Of a DNA stretch of 46,489 nucleotides, positions 10,451-18,782 are shown one piece after another. The notes under the pieces were generated by a model, which was given only the letters and a program-made list of their open reading frames with translations, ran no database searches and was not told where the DNA came from. How positions within the stretch are numbered: the stretch's first letter is position 1; each line of letters begins with the position of its first letter. This DNA comes from Paracoccus beibuensis (lineage in GTDB: Bacteria > Pseudomonadota > Alphaproteobacteria > Rhodobacterales > Rhodobacteraceae): contig NZ_JAOTBD010000029.1 in assembly GCF_026162625.1 (NCBI RefSeq), positions 1 to 46,489 on the forward strand. The letters run 5' to 3'. A program made the position numbers and the translations under genes.

Positions 10451-11556
10451 CCCGCCGCATCCTGGCGCCCCAGTGGCTGTTCGACGGCGACGACCTGCTG
10501 GCCGACATGGCCGTCGTGGTCGAGGACGGGACGATCGCCCAGGTGGTCCCCCGCCCCGCCGACATCCGCCCGCAGCCGGGCATCGTCGCGCCGGGTTTCG
10601 TGGACCTCCAGGTGAACGGCGGCGCGGGCCTGATGGTGGACGCCAGTAGCGATGCCGACGCCTTGTCCCGGATCTGCGCCGCACACCGCGCCCTGGGCTG
10701 CGCCGGCATCCTGCCGACGCTGATCACCGACCGGCCCGAGGTGACGGCGCGCGTCCTGCGCGCCGGGATCGAGGCCGCCCGGCGCAACGTCCCGGGCTTC
10801 CTGGGCCTGCACCTCGAGGGGCCGCATCTGGACCCGCGGCGCGCGGGGGCGCATGATCCGGCACTGATCCGGCCCATGTCGGACGCGGACCTGTCGCAAC
10901 TGGTGCAGGCGGCATCCCGGTTGCCCGCGCTGATGGTCACCGTCGCGCCAGAGGCCGCCACTCCGGCACAGGTTGCGGCGATGTCGCGCGCCGGGATCAT
11001 CGTCAGCCTGGGCCACAGCGACTGTTCCGCGGCAGAGGCGCAGGCGGCCTTCGCGGCGGGCGCAAGGTCGGCCACGCATCTTTTCAATGCCATGAGCCAG
11101 ATGGGCCACCGCCAGCCCGGCCTTGTCGGCGCGGTGCTGGCGGGCGATGTTCACGCGGGAATCATCGCCGACGGCATCCATGTCGATTCCACCGCCCTTG
11201 CGGTGGCGCTGCGAGCGCGCGGCACCGGGCTGTTCCTAGTCAGCGACTGCATGGCCGTCGCGGGCAGCGCGCTTTCCGAGTTCACGCTGCAGGGCCGCCG
11301 CATCCTGCGCCGCGAGGGTCGGCTGACCCTGCCCGACGGCACGCTGGCCGGCGCGGACCTGAGGCTGGACCGCGCCCTGCGAACCGTGGTCGCGGCAGGC
11401 GCGTCGCGGGCGCGGGCGCTGGCCATGGCGACCTCGATCCCGGCCAACCTGATCGGCGCGCCCCTGGGCCGGATTGCGGCAGGCCGTCCGGCGGACCTTG
11501 TTTGGCTGGACCAAGACCTGACCCTGCGCGGCACGGCCGACGATCCGGACTGCTGA
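10447..11556 (+). CDS. nagA: N-acetylglucosamine-6-phosphate deacetylase
   Basis: The 369-residue protein belongs to the amidohydrolase superfamily. It converts GlcNAc-6-P to GlcN-6-P and acetate. Visible landmarks are GFVDLQVNGGAG at the first barrel strand (the E. coli-like form without an HxH), the metal-binding glutamate in GLHLEGPHL, histidines in GHSDCS and THLFNAMS, a GIIADGIHVD substrate-binding stretch, and the catalytic aspartate in LVSDCMA. The start at 10447 overlaps the kinase stop as ATGA. A start 12 bases earlier is possible but less likely. With the upstream kinase it forms a two-gene amino-sugar unit. No nagB-like deaminase is present in the window. Confidence 0.93.
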   Translation: MTRRILAPQWLFDGDDLLADMAVVVEDGTIAQVVPRPADIRPQPGIVAPGFVDLQVNGGAGLMVDASSDADALSRICAAHRALGCAGILPTLITDRPEVTARVLRAGIEAARRNVPGFLGLHLEGPHLDPRRAGAHDPALIRPMSDADLSQLVQAASRLPALMVTVAPEAATPAQVAAMSRAGIIVSLGHSDCSAAEAQAAFAAGARSATHLFNAMSQMGHRQPGLVGAVLAGDVHAGIIADGIHVDSTALAVALRARGTGLFLVSDCMAVAGSALSEFTLQGRRILRREGRLTLPDGTLAGADLRLDRALRTVVAAGASRARALAMATSIPANLIGAPLGRIAAGRPADLVWLDQDLTLRGTADDPDC

Positions 11557-11698
11557 TCCGGCGCGGACTGCCCAGCGATTGGTCAAATTGCGGCGGGGCA
11601 GAATTTACGCTGCAGTGCCGCATTTTTAGATGGTCACCCTGCACCGCAGGACCTAGCATGAGGTCTTGTCGACACCGGGCACATCGCGATCATCGGAC

Positions 11699-13216
11699 AT
11701 GGGATCAGACAGCACAGGCGAAGACGGAAAAAGTTTCGACCCGCCCGAGCGTTCGCTCGTCCGGTCGGTGAGCCGGGGCGCCGCCGTCACTGGCGGCGCA
11801 CAGATCGTCAAGCTGGGATGCCAGATTACCTCGGTGATCGTGCTGTCCCGGCTGCTGCAGCCCGAGGATTTCGGCATCGTCGCCATGGCGGCGCCGGTCG
11901 TGGCCTTCGTGGGCCTTTTCCAGGACATGGGCCTGACCCAGGCGACGGTCCAGAAGAAGGGCCTGACCCATGCCGAGGTGAACAGCCTCTTCTGGATCAA
12001 CATGGCCGTCAGCGCGATGCTGGGCGCGGTGATGATCCTGATCTCTCCGCTGGTGGCCCGGTTTTACGAGGAACCGCAGGTCGCGCCCCTTGTCGCCGCC
12101 ATGAGCCTGCAGCTGCTGATCCTGGGGGCGGGGGCGCAGCACGCGGCGCTGGTTACGCGGCGGATGGATTTCGGCCGGCTGGCGATCATCGACAGCATCG
12201 CGGCGCTGCTGGGCCTGGGGGCGGCCATCGTCTTCGCCTTCGTGACGCGGTCCTTCTGGGCGCTGTTCGTCGGCGGCCTCACGACGATGACCGTCGGCAC
12301 GCTGGGGGTCTGGGCCAGTTCCCGGTGGCGGCCGGGCATGCCGCGCTGGGTCACCGGCGCAGGCGGCATGGTCAGCTTCGGTGCGGGCATCACGGGCTTC
12401 AACTTTGCGAATTATTTCGCGCGGAACCTGGACCACATCCTGATCGGCCGCCGCTGGGGCAACATTGAACTTGGCCTCTATGACCGGGCGAACCGACTGC
12501 TGCTGTTCCCGCTGCAGCAGGTGACCTATCCGCTTGGGAAGGTCATGGTCCCGGCCCTGTCGCGCATGGGATCGGACCCCGACCGTTACCGCCGGGCCTA
12601 TCTACGCGTCGCGCCGCTGCTGCTTCTGGTGGCGCTGCCGGGCGTCGCGGTGGCCATCGCCATGGCCGACCTGCTGATCCCGCTGGCCCTGGGGCAGCAG
12701 TGGCAGGAAAGCGCGATGATCTTCCAGGCGCTGGGGTTCGCGGGCCTGCTGCAACCGCTGAACAGCCCGGCGGGCTGGCTGTTCATCAGCCAGGGCCGGT
12801 CGATGGACTTCATGCGCTGGGGGATCTTCGGGGCGGTGACCACCGCGATCGCCTTCGTGATCGGCCTGCCCTTCGGTGCCTTCGGCGTGGCGCTGGCCTA
12901 TGCGATCCACGAATACCTGCGAACGCCGCTCTTGTGGCTCTATGTCGGGAAGACGGGGCCGGTCCAGGCGCGGCACGTGCTGCGGGCCACGCTGCCCTTC
13001 GTCCTGGGCGCTCATATCGCGGTCGCCGCAGTGATGCTGCTGGCGCCGCACCTGCCGGCGCACCCGGTCGCGGCGCTTCTGGCCGCCACGCTGGCCAGCT
13101 ATGCCATCGTGGCCGCATTCGGCGCCCTCTTCGCCTCGGGGCGGGACACGCTGGCCGAGATACGGACACTTGCGTCAAAGGCGCTGTCGTCACGAACCCG
13201 CAACAGGATGGCCTGA
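11699..13216 (+). CDS. Polysaccharide flippase of the Wzx/PST (oligosaccharidyl-lipid) type
   Basis: About 505 residues with an N-terminal cytoplasmic tail of about 30 residues and then twelve or more hydrophobic segments, as in Polysacc_synt flippases of the MOP superfamily. The N-terminal core RGAAVTGGAQIVKL and LSRLLQPEDFGIVAMA is characteristic. It would flip undecaprenyl-linked glycan units, such as O antigen or exopolysaccharide, across the inner membrane. Two starts are possible: TTG at 11666 or ATG at 11699; neither has a strong ribosome site and I prefer the ATG. It leads a three-gene plus-strand set with the PRT-HAD protein and the glycosyltransferase. Confidence 0.87.
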   Translation: MGSDSTGEDGKSFDPPERSLVRSVSRGAAVTGGAQIVKLGCQITSVIVLSRLLQPEDFGIVAMAAPVVAFVGLFQDMGLTQATVQKKGLTHAEVNSLFWINMAVSAMLGAVMILISPLVARFYEEPQVAPLVAAMSLQLLILGAGAQHAALVTRRMDFGRLAIIDSIAALLGLGAAIVFAFVTRSFWALFVGGLTTMTVGTLGVWASSRWRPGMPRWVTGAGGMVSFGAGITGFNFANYFARNLDHILIGRRWGNIELGLYDRANRLLLFPLQQVTYPLGKVMVPALSRMGSDPDRYRRAYLRVAPLLLLVALPGVAVAIAMADLLIPLALGQQWQESAMIFQALGFAGLLQPLNSPAGWLFISQGRSMDFMRWGIFGAVTTAIAFVIGLPFGAFGVALAYAIHEYLRTPLLWLYVGKTGPVQARHVLRATLPFVLGAHIAVAAVMLLAPHLPAHPVAALLAATLASYAIVAAFGALFASGRDTLAEIRTLASKALSSRTRNRMA

Positions 13217-13250
13217 TAGTGTCCGGTGCCGGTCAACATGGATGGAGAAG

Positions 13251-14264
13251 ATGAACTACCGCTCTCTGGCTGACATGAACGCCACGATCATTGGCAACCT
13301 GCACCGCCTGCCGGGCGACATCGACCTGGTGGTGGGCATCCCCCGCAGCGGCCTCCTGGCCGCGAACCTTCTCAGCCTGGTGACGAACATCCCGCTGACC
13401 GACCTCGATTCGCTGATCGACGGGCGCATCTATGCCTCGGGTCGCACCAAGCGGACCGCGCGCCTCGACCGCGGGCTGGGCGATCTCCGCAGGATCCTGG
13501 TGCTGGACGACAGCATCGGCAGCGGCAAGTCGATGCTCGAGGCGCGCCAGAAGGTCGCCGCCGCCAGCCTTGAAGCCGAGATCATCTTTGCCGCCGTCTA
13601 CGGCGTCGAAACAAGCCACCCCGAGGCCGACTTCATCTTCGAGAAGGTCCCCCACCCGCGGATGTTCCAGTGGAACTTCATGCACCACGTCATGCTGGAA
13701 AAGGCCTGCGTCGACATCGACGGCGTCCTTTGCCTGGACCCGACCGAGCAGGAGAACGACGATGGCGAGACCTACCGCCGCTTCCTGGCCGAGGCGATCC
13801 CGCTGCACACGACCTCGCGCCGCCTGGGTTGGCTGGTGACAAGCCGGCTGGAGAAGTATCGCGACCTGACCGAGGCCTGGCTGGCGCGGCAGGGCATCGA
13901 ATACGGCCAGCTGGTCATGCTGGACCTGCCCAGCAAGGTCGAGCGGCAGCGCCTTGGCGCGCATGGCAGCTTCAAGGCCGATTTCTATCGCAAGTCCGAC
14001 GCGCTTCTGTTTATCGAGAGCGAGGACCGGCAGGCCCAGACCATTGCGCAGCTGTCCGGCAAGCCCGTCCTTTCGGTCGAAACGCACGAGATCCACGTCC
14101 CGGGCGCGCTATCCTCGGGCGCGGTGCGGCGCAAGGTCCAGAACCTGCCTGCGGGCCTCAAGCGGCGCGCTATGGCGCAGGGGGGGCTTGGCAACCTGAC
14201 GCGCAGCGTGGTGGGCGAAAGCGGCCTGCAGACGCTGAAACGGCTGATCCGGTCGAAGGGATGA
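13251..14264 (+). CDS. Phosphoribosyltransferase-HAD fusion protein, candidate glycan-modifying enzyme
   Basis: The 337-residue protein carries two domains. Residues about 1-120 are a type I phosphoribosyltransferase: IDLVVGIPRSGLLAANLLS, then the PRPP-binding loop ILVLDDSIGSGKSM. Residues about 150-260 look like a HAD-type phosphatase: motif I VDIDGVLCLD, motif II-like LVTSRLEKYR, and a later basic residue in HGSFKADFY. An ATG nine bases upstream (13242) is an alternative start. It sits 34 bases after the flippase and 57 bases before a glycosyltransferase, so a role in making a surface glycan is likely. PRPP-dependent transfer of phosphoribose followed by dephosphorylation is a known route to ribofuranose in bacterial polysaccharides. 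Both chemistries are present here in one chain; the assignment is inference. Confidence 0.75.
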   Translation: MNYRSLADMNATIIGNLHRLPGDIDLVVGIPRSGLLAANLLSLVTNIPLTDLDSLIDGRIYASGRTKRTARLDRGLGDLRRILVLDDSIGSGKSMLEARQKVAAASLEAEIIFAAVYGVETSHPEADFIFEKVPHPRMFQWNFMHHVMLEKACVDIDGVLCLDPTEQENDDGETYRRFLAEAIPLHTTSRRLGWLVTSRLEKYRDLTEAWLARQGIEYGQLVMLDLPSKVERQRLGAHGSFKADFYRKSDALLFIESEDRQAQTIAQLSGKPVLSVETHEIHVPGALSSGAVRRKVQNLPAGLKRRAMAQGGLGNLTRSVVGESGLQTLKRLIRSKG

Positions 14265-14321
14265 CGGTGACGCGCGACGAACGACCCGCAGGGTCCCCGA
14301 TCTCAGGAAGGTAAGGCGTTC

Positions 14322-15410
14322 ATGGTCAACGTTCTTTTCGCAGGCGGCAACGGCTATACGCCCGAATTCAGCGGCGGCGTCCAGTCCAGCACGCATCATC
14401 TGGCCACGCAGCTGCAGGCGGCGGGACACCGGCCGGCCGTCCTTGCGGCGCTGTTCGGCGGCGGCTTCTTCGGCTTCAAGAGCCGCGCGAAGCTGAAGCT
14501 GTCGCGCGAGCCCGCGGTTATCGACGACTATCCGGGCTATCCCGTCGTCCGCGCATGGTTCCCGTGGGAGGCGGCCGAGTTCGCCACGCGCAAGCTGCAG
14601 CCAGACGTGGCGGTGGTGCAGTGCCACAAGTCCGTGCCCATCGGCAAGGCGCTTCAGGCCTGCAACGTGCCGCTGGTCGTCTACCTGCGGAACGTCGAGT
14701 TCCACGAGCTGGCCGGTGACCTGAGGGAGCTTACCTCGGCCCGCTACATCGCGAATTCAGAATTCACCGCCCGCGCCTACAAGGACAAGTTCGGCATCGA
14801 CTCGATCGTGATCCCGCCGACGATCGATCCGGTCCAGTACCGCACCCGCAGCTCCAAGGACTTCGTCACGCTGATCAACCCCTATGCCGAAAAGGGGTTC
14901 GAAAAGGCCGTGGCCATCGCCGAGCAGTGCCCCGAGATCCCGTTCCTGTTCGTCGAAAGCTGGAAGCTGGACGACGATCACCGCGCGCGGATCGAAAAGA
15001 CCATCGCCCCGCTGAAGAACGTCCGGCTCGAGGGCCGCACGAACGACATGAAGACCGTCTATGGCCGGACGCGGATCCTGTTGGCGCCCAGCAAATGGGA
15101 AGAAGCCTGGGGCCGCGTCGCATCGGAAGCGCATTGCAGCGGCATCCCGGTCGTGGGGTCCCGCCGCGGCGGCCTTCCCGAAGCGGTGGGCCAGGGCGGG
15201 GTCGTGCTGGACTACGACGCCCCGCTGGGGGATTGGGTAGACGCGGTCAGGCGGCTCTGGTCGGACCAGGCGCATTACCAGCGGCTGTCGGACGCTGCCT
15301 TCGAATTTTCAAAGCGCCCGCAGATGCAGCTGGACAACCAGTTCGCCCTGTTCCTCGACACGATCACCGAGGCCGCGGCCTCGTCCTGGGGCGACCGCCG
15401 GGCCGGCTGA
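14322..15410 (+). CDS. Glycosyltransferase, GT-B fold, family 4 type
   Basis: The 362-residue protein has the two Rossmann halves of GT-B enzymes. The N-terminal half opens with NVLFAGGNGYTPEFSGGVQ, where the glycine-rich acceptor loop is visible. The C-terminal half has SKWEEAWGRVASEAHCSGIP, which contains the E-x7-E signature of retaining GT4-type enzymes, followed by VVGSRRGGLPEAV. The ATG at 14322 is preceded by AAGGTAAGG. It would add a sugar from a nucleotide-activated donor to the lipid-linked glycan handled by the flippase two genes upstream. Donor and acceptor cannot be told from sequence. Confidence 0.9.
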   Translation: MVNVLFAGGNGYTPEFSGGVQSSTHHLATQLQAAGHRPAVLAALFGGGFFGFKSRAKLKLSREPAVIDDYPGYPVVRAWFPWEAAEFATRKLQPDVAVVQCHKSVPIGKALQACNVPLVVYLRNVEFHELAGDLRELTSARYIANSEFTARAYKDKFGIDSIVIPPTIDPVQYRTRSSKDFVTLINPYAEKGFEKAVAIAEQCPEIPFLFVESWKLDDDHRARIEKTIAPLKNVRLEGRTNDMKTVYGRTRILLAPSKWEEAWGRVASEAHCSGIPVVGSRRGGLPEAVGQGGVVLDYDAPLGDWVDAVRRLWSDQAHYQRLSDAAFEFSKRPQMQLDNQFALFLDTITEAAASSWGDRRAG

Positions 15411-15417
15411 CGCCATC

Positions 15418-15446
15418 TTGCGGTGCCCGTCCGCCTGCCCTATATC
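15418..15446 (+). promoter_or_regulatory. Promoter of the tmRNA gene
   Basis: TTGCGG at 15418-15423 and TATATC at 15441-15446 are separated by exactly 17 bases, a good housekeeping-type promoter. It begins eight bases after the glycosyltransferase stop. Transcription would start near 15453, at the base of a hairpin with a GCAA loop. Confidence 0.7.
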
Positions 15447-15452
15447 TGGGGT

Positions 15453-15769
15453 GTCCGGAGCAATCCGGACTATGGACATAAACGCGCTCGTAATAAGCGG
15501 ATCGGACCCGGGGGCGGTACCCGGCGGCTCCACCAGATCACCCTCGTTGGGGGACAATGGGGCCGAAACAGGATCGACGAACGTCTAAAGGGGTTATGCT
15601 TTGTCTCGGTGAGCTACCACCGATATCGGTGCAAATTGTACAGTTGCCAACGACAACCGTGCTCCGGTCGCGCTGGCTGCGTAAGCAGTCCGCAAGATCG
15701 AAACCTAAGCCCTTGCGCTTAGCAGCGTAAGGCGGGGCCCGCAGGAGCCTGGCAACAGAATCCTGCACC
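15453..15769 (+). ncRNA. ssrA: Two-piece (circularly permuted) tmRNA
   Basis: The gene order is permuted as known for alphaproteobacterial tmRNA. First comes the acceptor piece. It has a 5' hairpin GTCCGGA-GCAA-TCCGGAC (15453-15470), then a T-arm with stem CCGGG/CCCGG and seven-base loop (15508-15524), then CGGCTCC-A-CCA ending at 15535. After a short spacer the coding piece starts with GGGGCCG at 15559, which pairs with CGGCTCC over seven bases to rebuild the acceptor stem. The tag frame runs 15646-15684: GCC AAC GAC AAC CGT GCT CCG GTC GCG CTG GCT GCG TAA, giving ANDNRAPVALAA. A last stem GCAGGA/TCCTGC (15741-15766) followed by a pyrimidine run ends the gene. The RNA rescues stalled ribosomes. 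The outer ends are approximate. Confidence 0.94.
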
Positions 15770-15779
15770 TTTCCCCTTT

Positions 15780-17267
15780 TCAGCCATTCCGCCTGCGCAG
15801 CCCCTTCAGCAGCGGCAGCGCCAGAAGCGCGGCCGTCGCGATGACGAAGCCGCAGGCGACGGGGCGTTCGACGAAGGTCACCAGGTCGCCGCGCGACACC
15901 AGCAGGGCACGGCGCAGGTTCGTCTCGATCAGCGGGCCCAGAACAAACCCCAAAAGCAGCAGCGCCGGGCTGAAAGCCGCGACCGCCAGCGCATAGCCGA
16001 TGGCGCCGATGCCCGCGACCATGACGATGTCGAAGGTCGATCCGCGCACGGAATAGACGCCCAGGCAGACGAAGACGATGATCGCCGGGTAAAGCCAGCG
16101 GAACGGGATGCGCAGCATCGATACCCACAGACCGATCAGCGGCAGGTTCAGGACCAGCAGGAACAGGTTGCCGATCCCGAAGCTGACGACCAGTCCCCAG
16201 AACATGTCGGGATGGGCCTCCAGCATCATCGGGCCGGGCTGAATGCCGTGGATGACCAGCGCACCCAGCATCAGCGCCATGATCGGATCACCCGGGATAC
16301 CAAGCGTCAGCGTCGGCACGAAGGCAGTGATCGCGGCCGAGTTGTTGGCGGCCTCGGGACCGGCGATGCCCTCGATCGCGCCATTGCCGAAGCGTTCCGG
16401 CTGCCGCGCGACGCGCCGCTCCAGCGCGTAACCCAGGAAGGACGAGATGGTGGAGCCCGTTCCCGGCAGCGCCCCGAAGAACCCGCCCAGAAGCGTGCCG
16501 CGCCCGATCGGTGCCACCATGCGGCGCAGGTCGTCGCGCGTGGGCACCAGCTGGCGCAGCGATACATGCGGCGGCGGGCCGTCGCGCTCGGCCTTGCGGA
16601 TGTTGCCGATGACCTCGGCCAGACCGAAGAGGCCCATCGCCAGCGCCACCAGGTTGATCCCGTCCAGAAGCTGCACCTGGCCGAAGGTGAACCGCTGCAC
16701 GCCGGAATTCACGTCGGTGCCGACGCAGCCCAGCAGCACGCCCAGAACCACCATCGACAGGCTTTTCGCCGGCCGCCCTTCGCCGATGGTCGATGCCGCC
16801 ACCAGCCCCATGACCATCATCGCCGCATATTCAGCCGCACCGAAGCTGGTCGCCAGTCGTCCCAGCCAACCCGCCAGCGCGACAAGGATGACGATCCCCA
16901 GCATCGACCCGGCGAAGGACGATACCATTGCCGCGAACAGTGCCACGCCCGCCCGACCCTGCTGGGCCATCGGATAGCCATCCAGCGTGGTCACCGCCGA
17001 TTGCGGCGTTCCCGGCAGGCGCAGCAGGATGGATGCCACCGCCCCGCCGTATTGCGCGCCGTAATAGACAGCCGCCAGCATGACCAGCGCCGCCTCGGAC
17101 GAGATGTAATAGGTGATCGGCAGCAGCAGCGTGATCGCTGCCATGGCGCCGATGCCGGGCAATACGCCGACCAGCGTGCCCAGCAGCGCGCCGAACAGGC
17201 TGTAGATCAGCACCGACGGCTGCAACGCGACGGTCAGCCCGTGAGAGAGGCCCTCGAGGGTAGTCAT
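15780..17267 (-). CDS. tctA: Tripartite tricarboxylate transporter, large membrane subunit TctA
   Basis: The 495-residue protein has about twelve hydrophobic segments and the TctA signature GVLPGIGAMAAITLLLPITY near residues 35-55, plus the second conserved glycine/proline region GALPGTGSTISSFLGYALER. It is the main translocation subunit of a TTT system, a sodium- or proton-driven, binding-protein-dependent uptake system for carboxylates. Its ATG lies one base after the tctB stop, so translation is coupled. The 3' end nearly abuts the convergent tmRNA gene. The substrate is not predictable from sequence. Confidence 0.95.
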   Translation of the reverse strand: MTTLEGLSHGLTVALQPSVLIYSLFGALLGTLVGVLPGIGAMAAITLLLPITYYISSEAALVMLAAVYYGAQYGGAVASILLRLPGTPQSAVTTLDGYPMAQQGRAGVALFAAMVSSFAGSMLGIVILVALAGWLGRLATSFGAAEYAAMMVMGLVAASTIGEGRPAKSLSMVVLGVLLGCVGTDVNSGVQRFTFGQVQLLDGINLVALAMGLFGLAEVIGNIRKAERDGPPPHVSLRQLVPTRDDLRRMVAPIGRGTLLGGFFGALPGTGSTISSFLGYALERRVARQPERFGNGAIEGIAGPEAANNSAAITAFVPTLTLGIPGDPIMALMLGALVIHGIQPGPMMLEAHPDMFWGLVVSFGIGNLFLLVLNLPLIGLWVSMLRIPFRWLYPAIIVFVCLGVYSVRGSTFDIVMVAGIGAIGYALAVAAFSPALLLLGFVLGPLIETNLRRALLVSRGDLVTFVERPVACGFVIATAALLALPLLKGLRRRNG

Positions 17268-17268
17268 G

Positions 17269-17715
17269 TCAGAGGCTCCGCGGCCAGGCAGGGATCGGCA
17301 TGTCCAGGCCGCCGATGAACAGCACCCACGTCAGCGCGGTGACGGCAACGGTCAGCACCAGCCGCCAGATGATGCCGGGGCGCGGCGCCACGGCCGATGC
17401 GGTCAGCACCGTCAGCGCCGTGGTGGGCACAAGGCCGGCGCGGTTCAGAAGCAACCCGAAGATCAGCAGCGAACCGACGACGCCCACCGTCTCGGGCCAG
17501 GCGAAGTGGCGCTGCGTGCCGCGACGGGCAAGCGCCGGCACCGCGATCAGCGCGCCAAGCGCCGCCAGCACCAGGCCCAGCACAACAGGAAAGAAGCCTG
17601 GCCCCATCCGGCGCAGGCTGCCGAAGTCATAGTTGCTGGCCGCCCAGCCCGCCACGGCCAGTCCCAGCAGCGCCAGGACGCCGCCCCAGGCGGCATCGTA
17701 CAGGTCCCGTCGCAT
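17269..17715 (-). CDS. tctB: Tripartite tricarboxylate transporter, small membrane subunit TctB
   Basis: The 148-residue protein has four hydrophobic segments and the TctB-type stretch GSLRRMGPGFFPVVLGLVLA. The ATG at 17715 was chosen because the upstream open frame (to 17949) is shadow sequence inside tctC. It lies 14 bases after the tctC stop and one base before tctA. TctB is the poorly conserved small integral membrane partner of TctA. Confidence 0.92.
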   Translation of the reverse strand: MRRDLYDAAWGGVLALLGLAVAGWAASNYDFGSLRRMGPGFFPVVLGLVLAALGALIAVPALARRGTQRHFAWPETVGVVGSLLIFGLLLNRAGLVPTTALTVLTASAVAPRPGIIWRLVLTVAVTALTWVLFIGGLDMPIPAWPRSL

Positions 17716-17729
17716 CGCAACTCCCGCGA

Positions 17730-18707
17730 TCAGTTCGCCGCCTGGGTCCGGTCGATCACGCCGCCCCACATGGCGGTGTCGTCGGTGATGCGCTCTGCCA
17801 GGTCCTCGGATGTGCCGGGCTGCGCCTGCCAGCCCATGGCCAGCAGCCTGTCCTGAACCTCGGGGTTCTTCAGGATCTTGTTCAGCTCGGCGTTCAGGCG
17901 TTCCACGATGGCAGGATCGGTGCCGGCAGGTGCGATCATCGCGTTCCACAGTTCGGCCCGGAAATCGTCGGGAAGGCCCGCCTGCCCCGCCAGGACCGGC
18001 ACATCAGGCACCTGCGCGAAGGGCTCGGCCGAGGTGATGCCCAGCATCTTCATTGTTCCCGCTTCGACATGCGGCAGCGCGGCCGAGGGTGCCATGAAAC
18101 CGCTGTCGATCTCTCCGCCCAGGATCGAGGTTGTGACCTCGGCATAGCTCTGGAAAGGGATGTGGAACAGCTGGACACCCGCCGCATCGGCGAACAGCTC
18201 CGCCGTCAGATGCGCCCCCGACCCTTCGCCGACCGAGCCATAGCTGATCGCTTCGGGCTCGGCCGCGGCGTCGATGAAGCCCTGCACGTCGTCGGCCGGA
18301 AAGTCCGCACCGACGGCCAGCACCAGCGGGCTGGTCGCGATCAGGCCCACGGGCGCGATGTCGGCCACCGGGTCATAGCCCAGGTCAGCGATCAGCCGCG
18401 GCGCGGTCGTCAGCGGCCCGTTGATGTTGATGCCGAAGCTGTAGTCGTCGTTGCCGCGCGCCAGCATCTGCTGGATGGCGATGACGCCGCCGGCGCCGGG
18501 CTTGTTTTCGACCACGACCGGCTGGCCCATCGCCTCGGCCAGCGGTTCGGCCACCAGCCGCGCGATGGTGTCGGGCGATGACCCGGCTGGGAAGCCAACG
18601 AAGACATGCACCGGCTCGGCCGGCCAATCCTGGGCGCCGGCGGCCGAGGTGACGAACGCCCCCGCCAGAAGACTGGCAAGGGCAAGGCTGCGGCGCAGGT
18701 CGGTCAT
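17730..18707 (-). CDS. tctC: Tripartite tricarboxylate transporter substrate-binding protein (Bug family, TctC)
   Basis: The 325-residue protein has a Sec signal peptide with likely cleavage after SAAGA (about residue 25). The mature part opens with the Bug-family pattern VHVFVGFPAGSSPDTIARL and has VVENKPGAGGVIA, both standard ligand-pocket landmarks. It acts in the periplasm and hands its ligand, usually a carboxylate, to TctAB. It is the first gene of tctCBA. The start has GGGGGAAAC about ten bases upstream. The upstream HlyD gene on the same strand ends 75 bases before it, so read-through from the secretion operon is possible but not shown. Confidence 0.95.
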   Translation of the reverse strand: MTDLRRSLALASLLAGAFVTSAAGAQDWPAEPVHVFVGFPAGSSPDTIARLVAEPLAEAMGQPVVVENKPGAGGVIAIQQMLARGNDDYSFGININGPLTTAPRLIADLGYDPVADIAPVGLIATSPLVLAVGADFPADDVQGFIDAAAEPEAISYGSVGEGSGAHLTAELFADAAGVQLFHIPFQSYAEVTTSILGGEIDSGFMAPSAALPHVEAGTMKMLGITSAEPFAQVPDVPVLAGQAGLPDDFRAELWNAMIAPAGTDPAIVERLNAELNKILKNPEVQDRLLAMGWQAQPGTSEDLAERITDDTAMWGGVIDRTQAAN

Positions 18708-18782
18708 GGCAAGGTTTCCCCCGGAATGTTGACGTTGTCCGCTTGTTCGACCTTTCGGCGCGCCGCGTCAATGCAAAGACCG

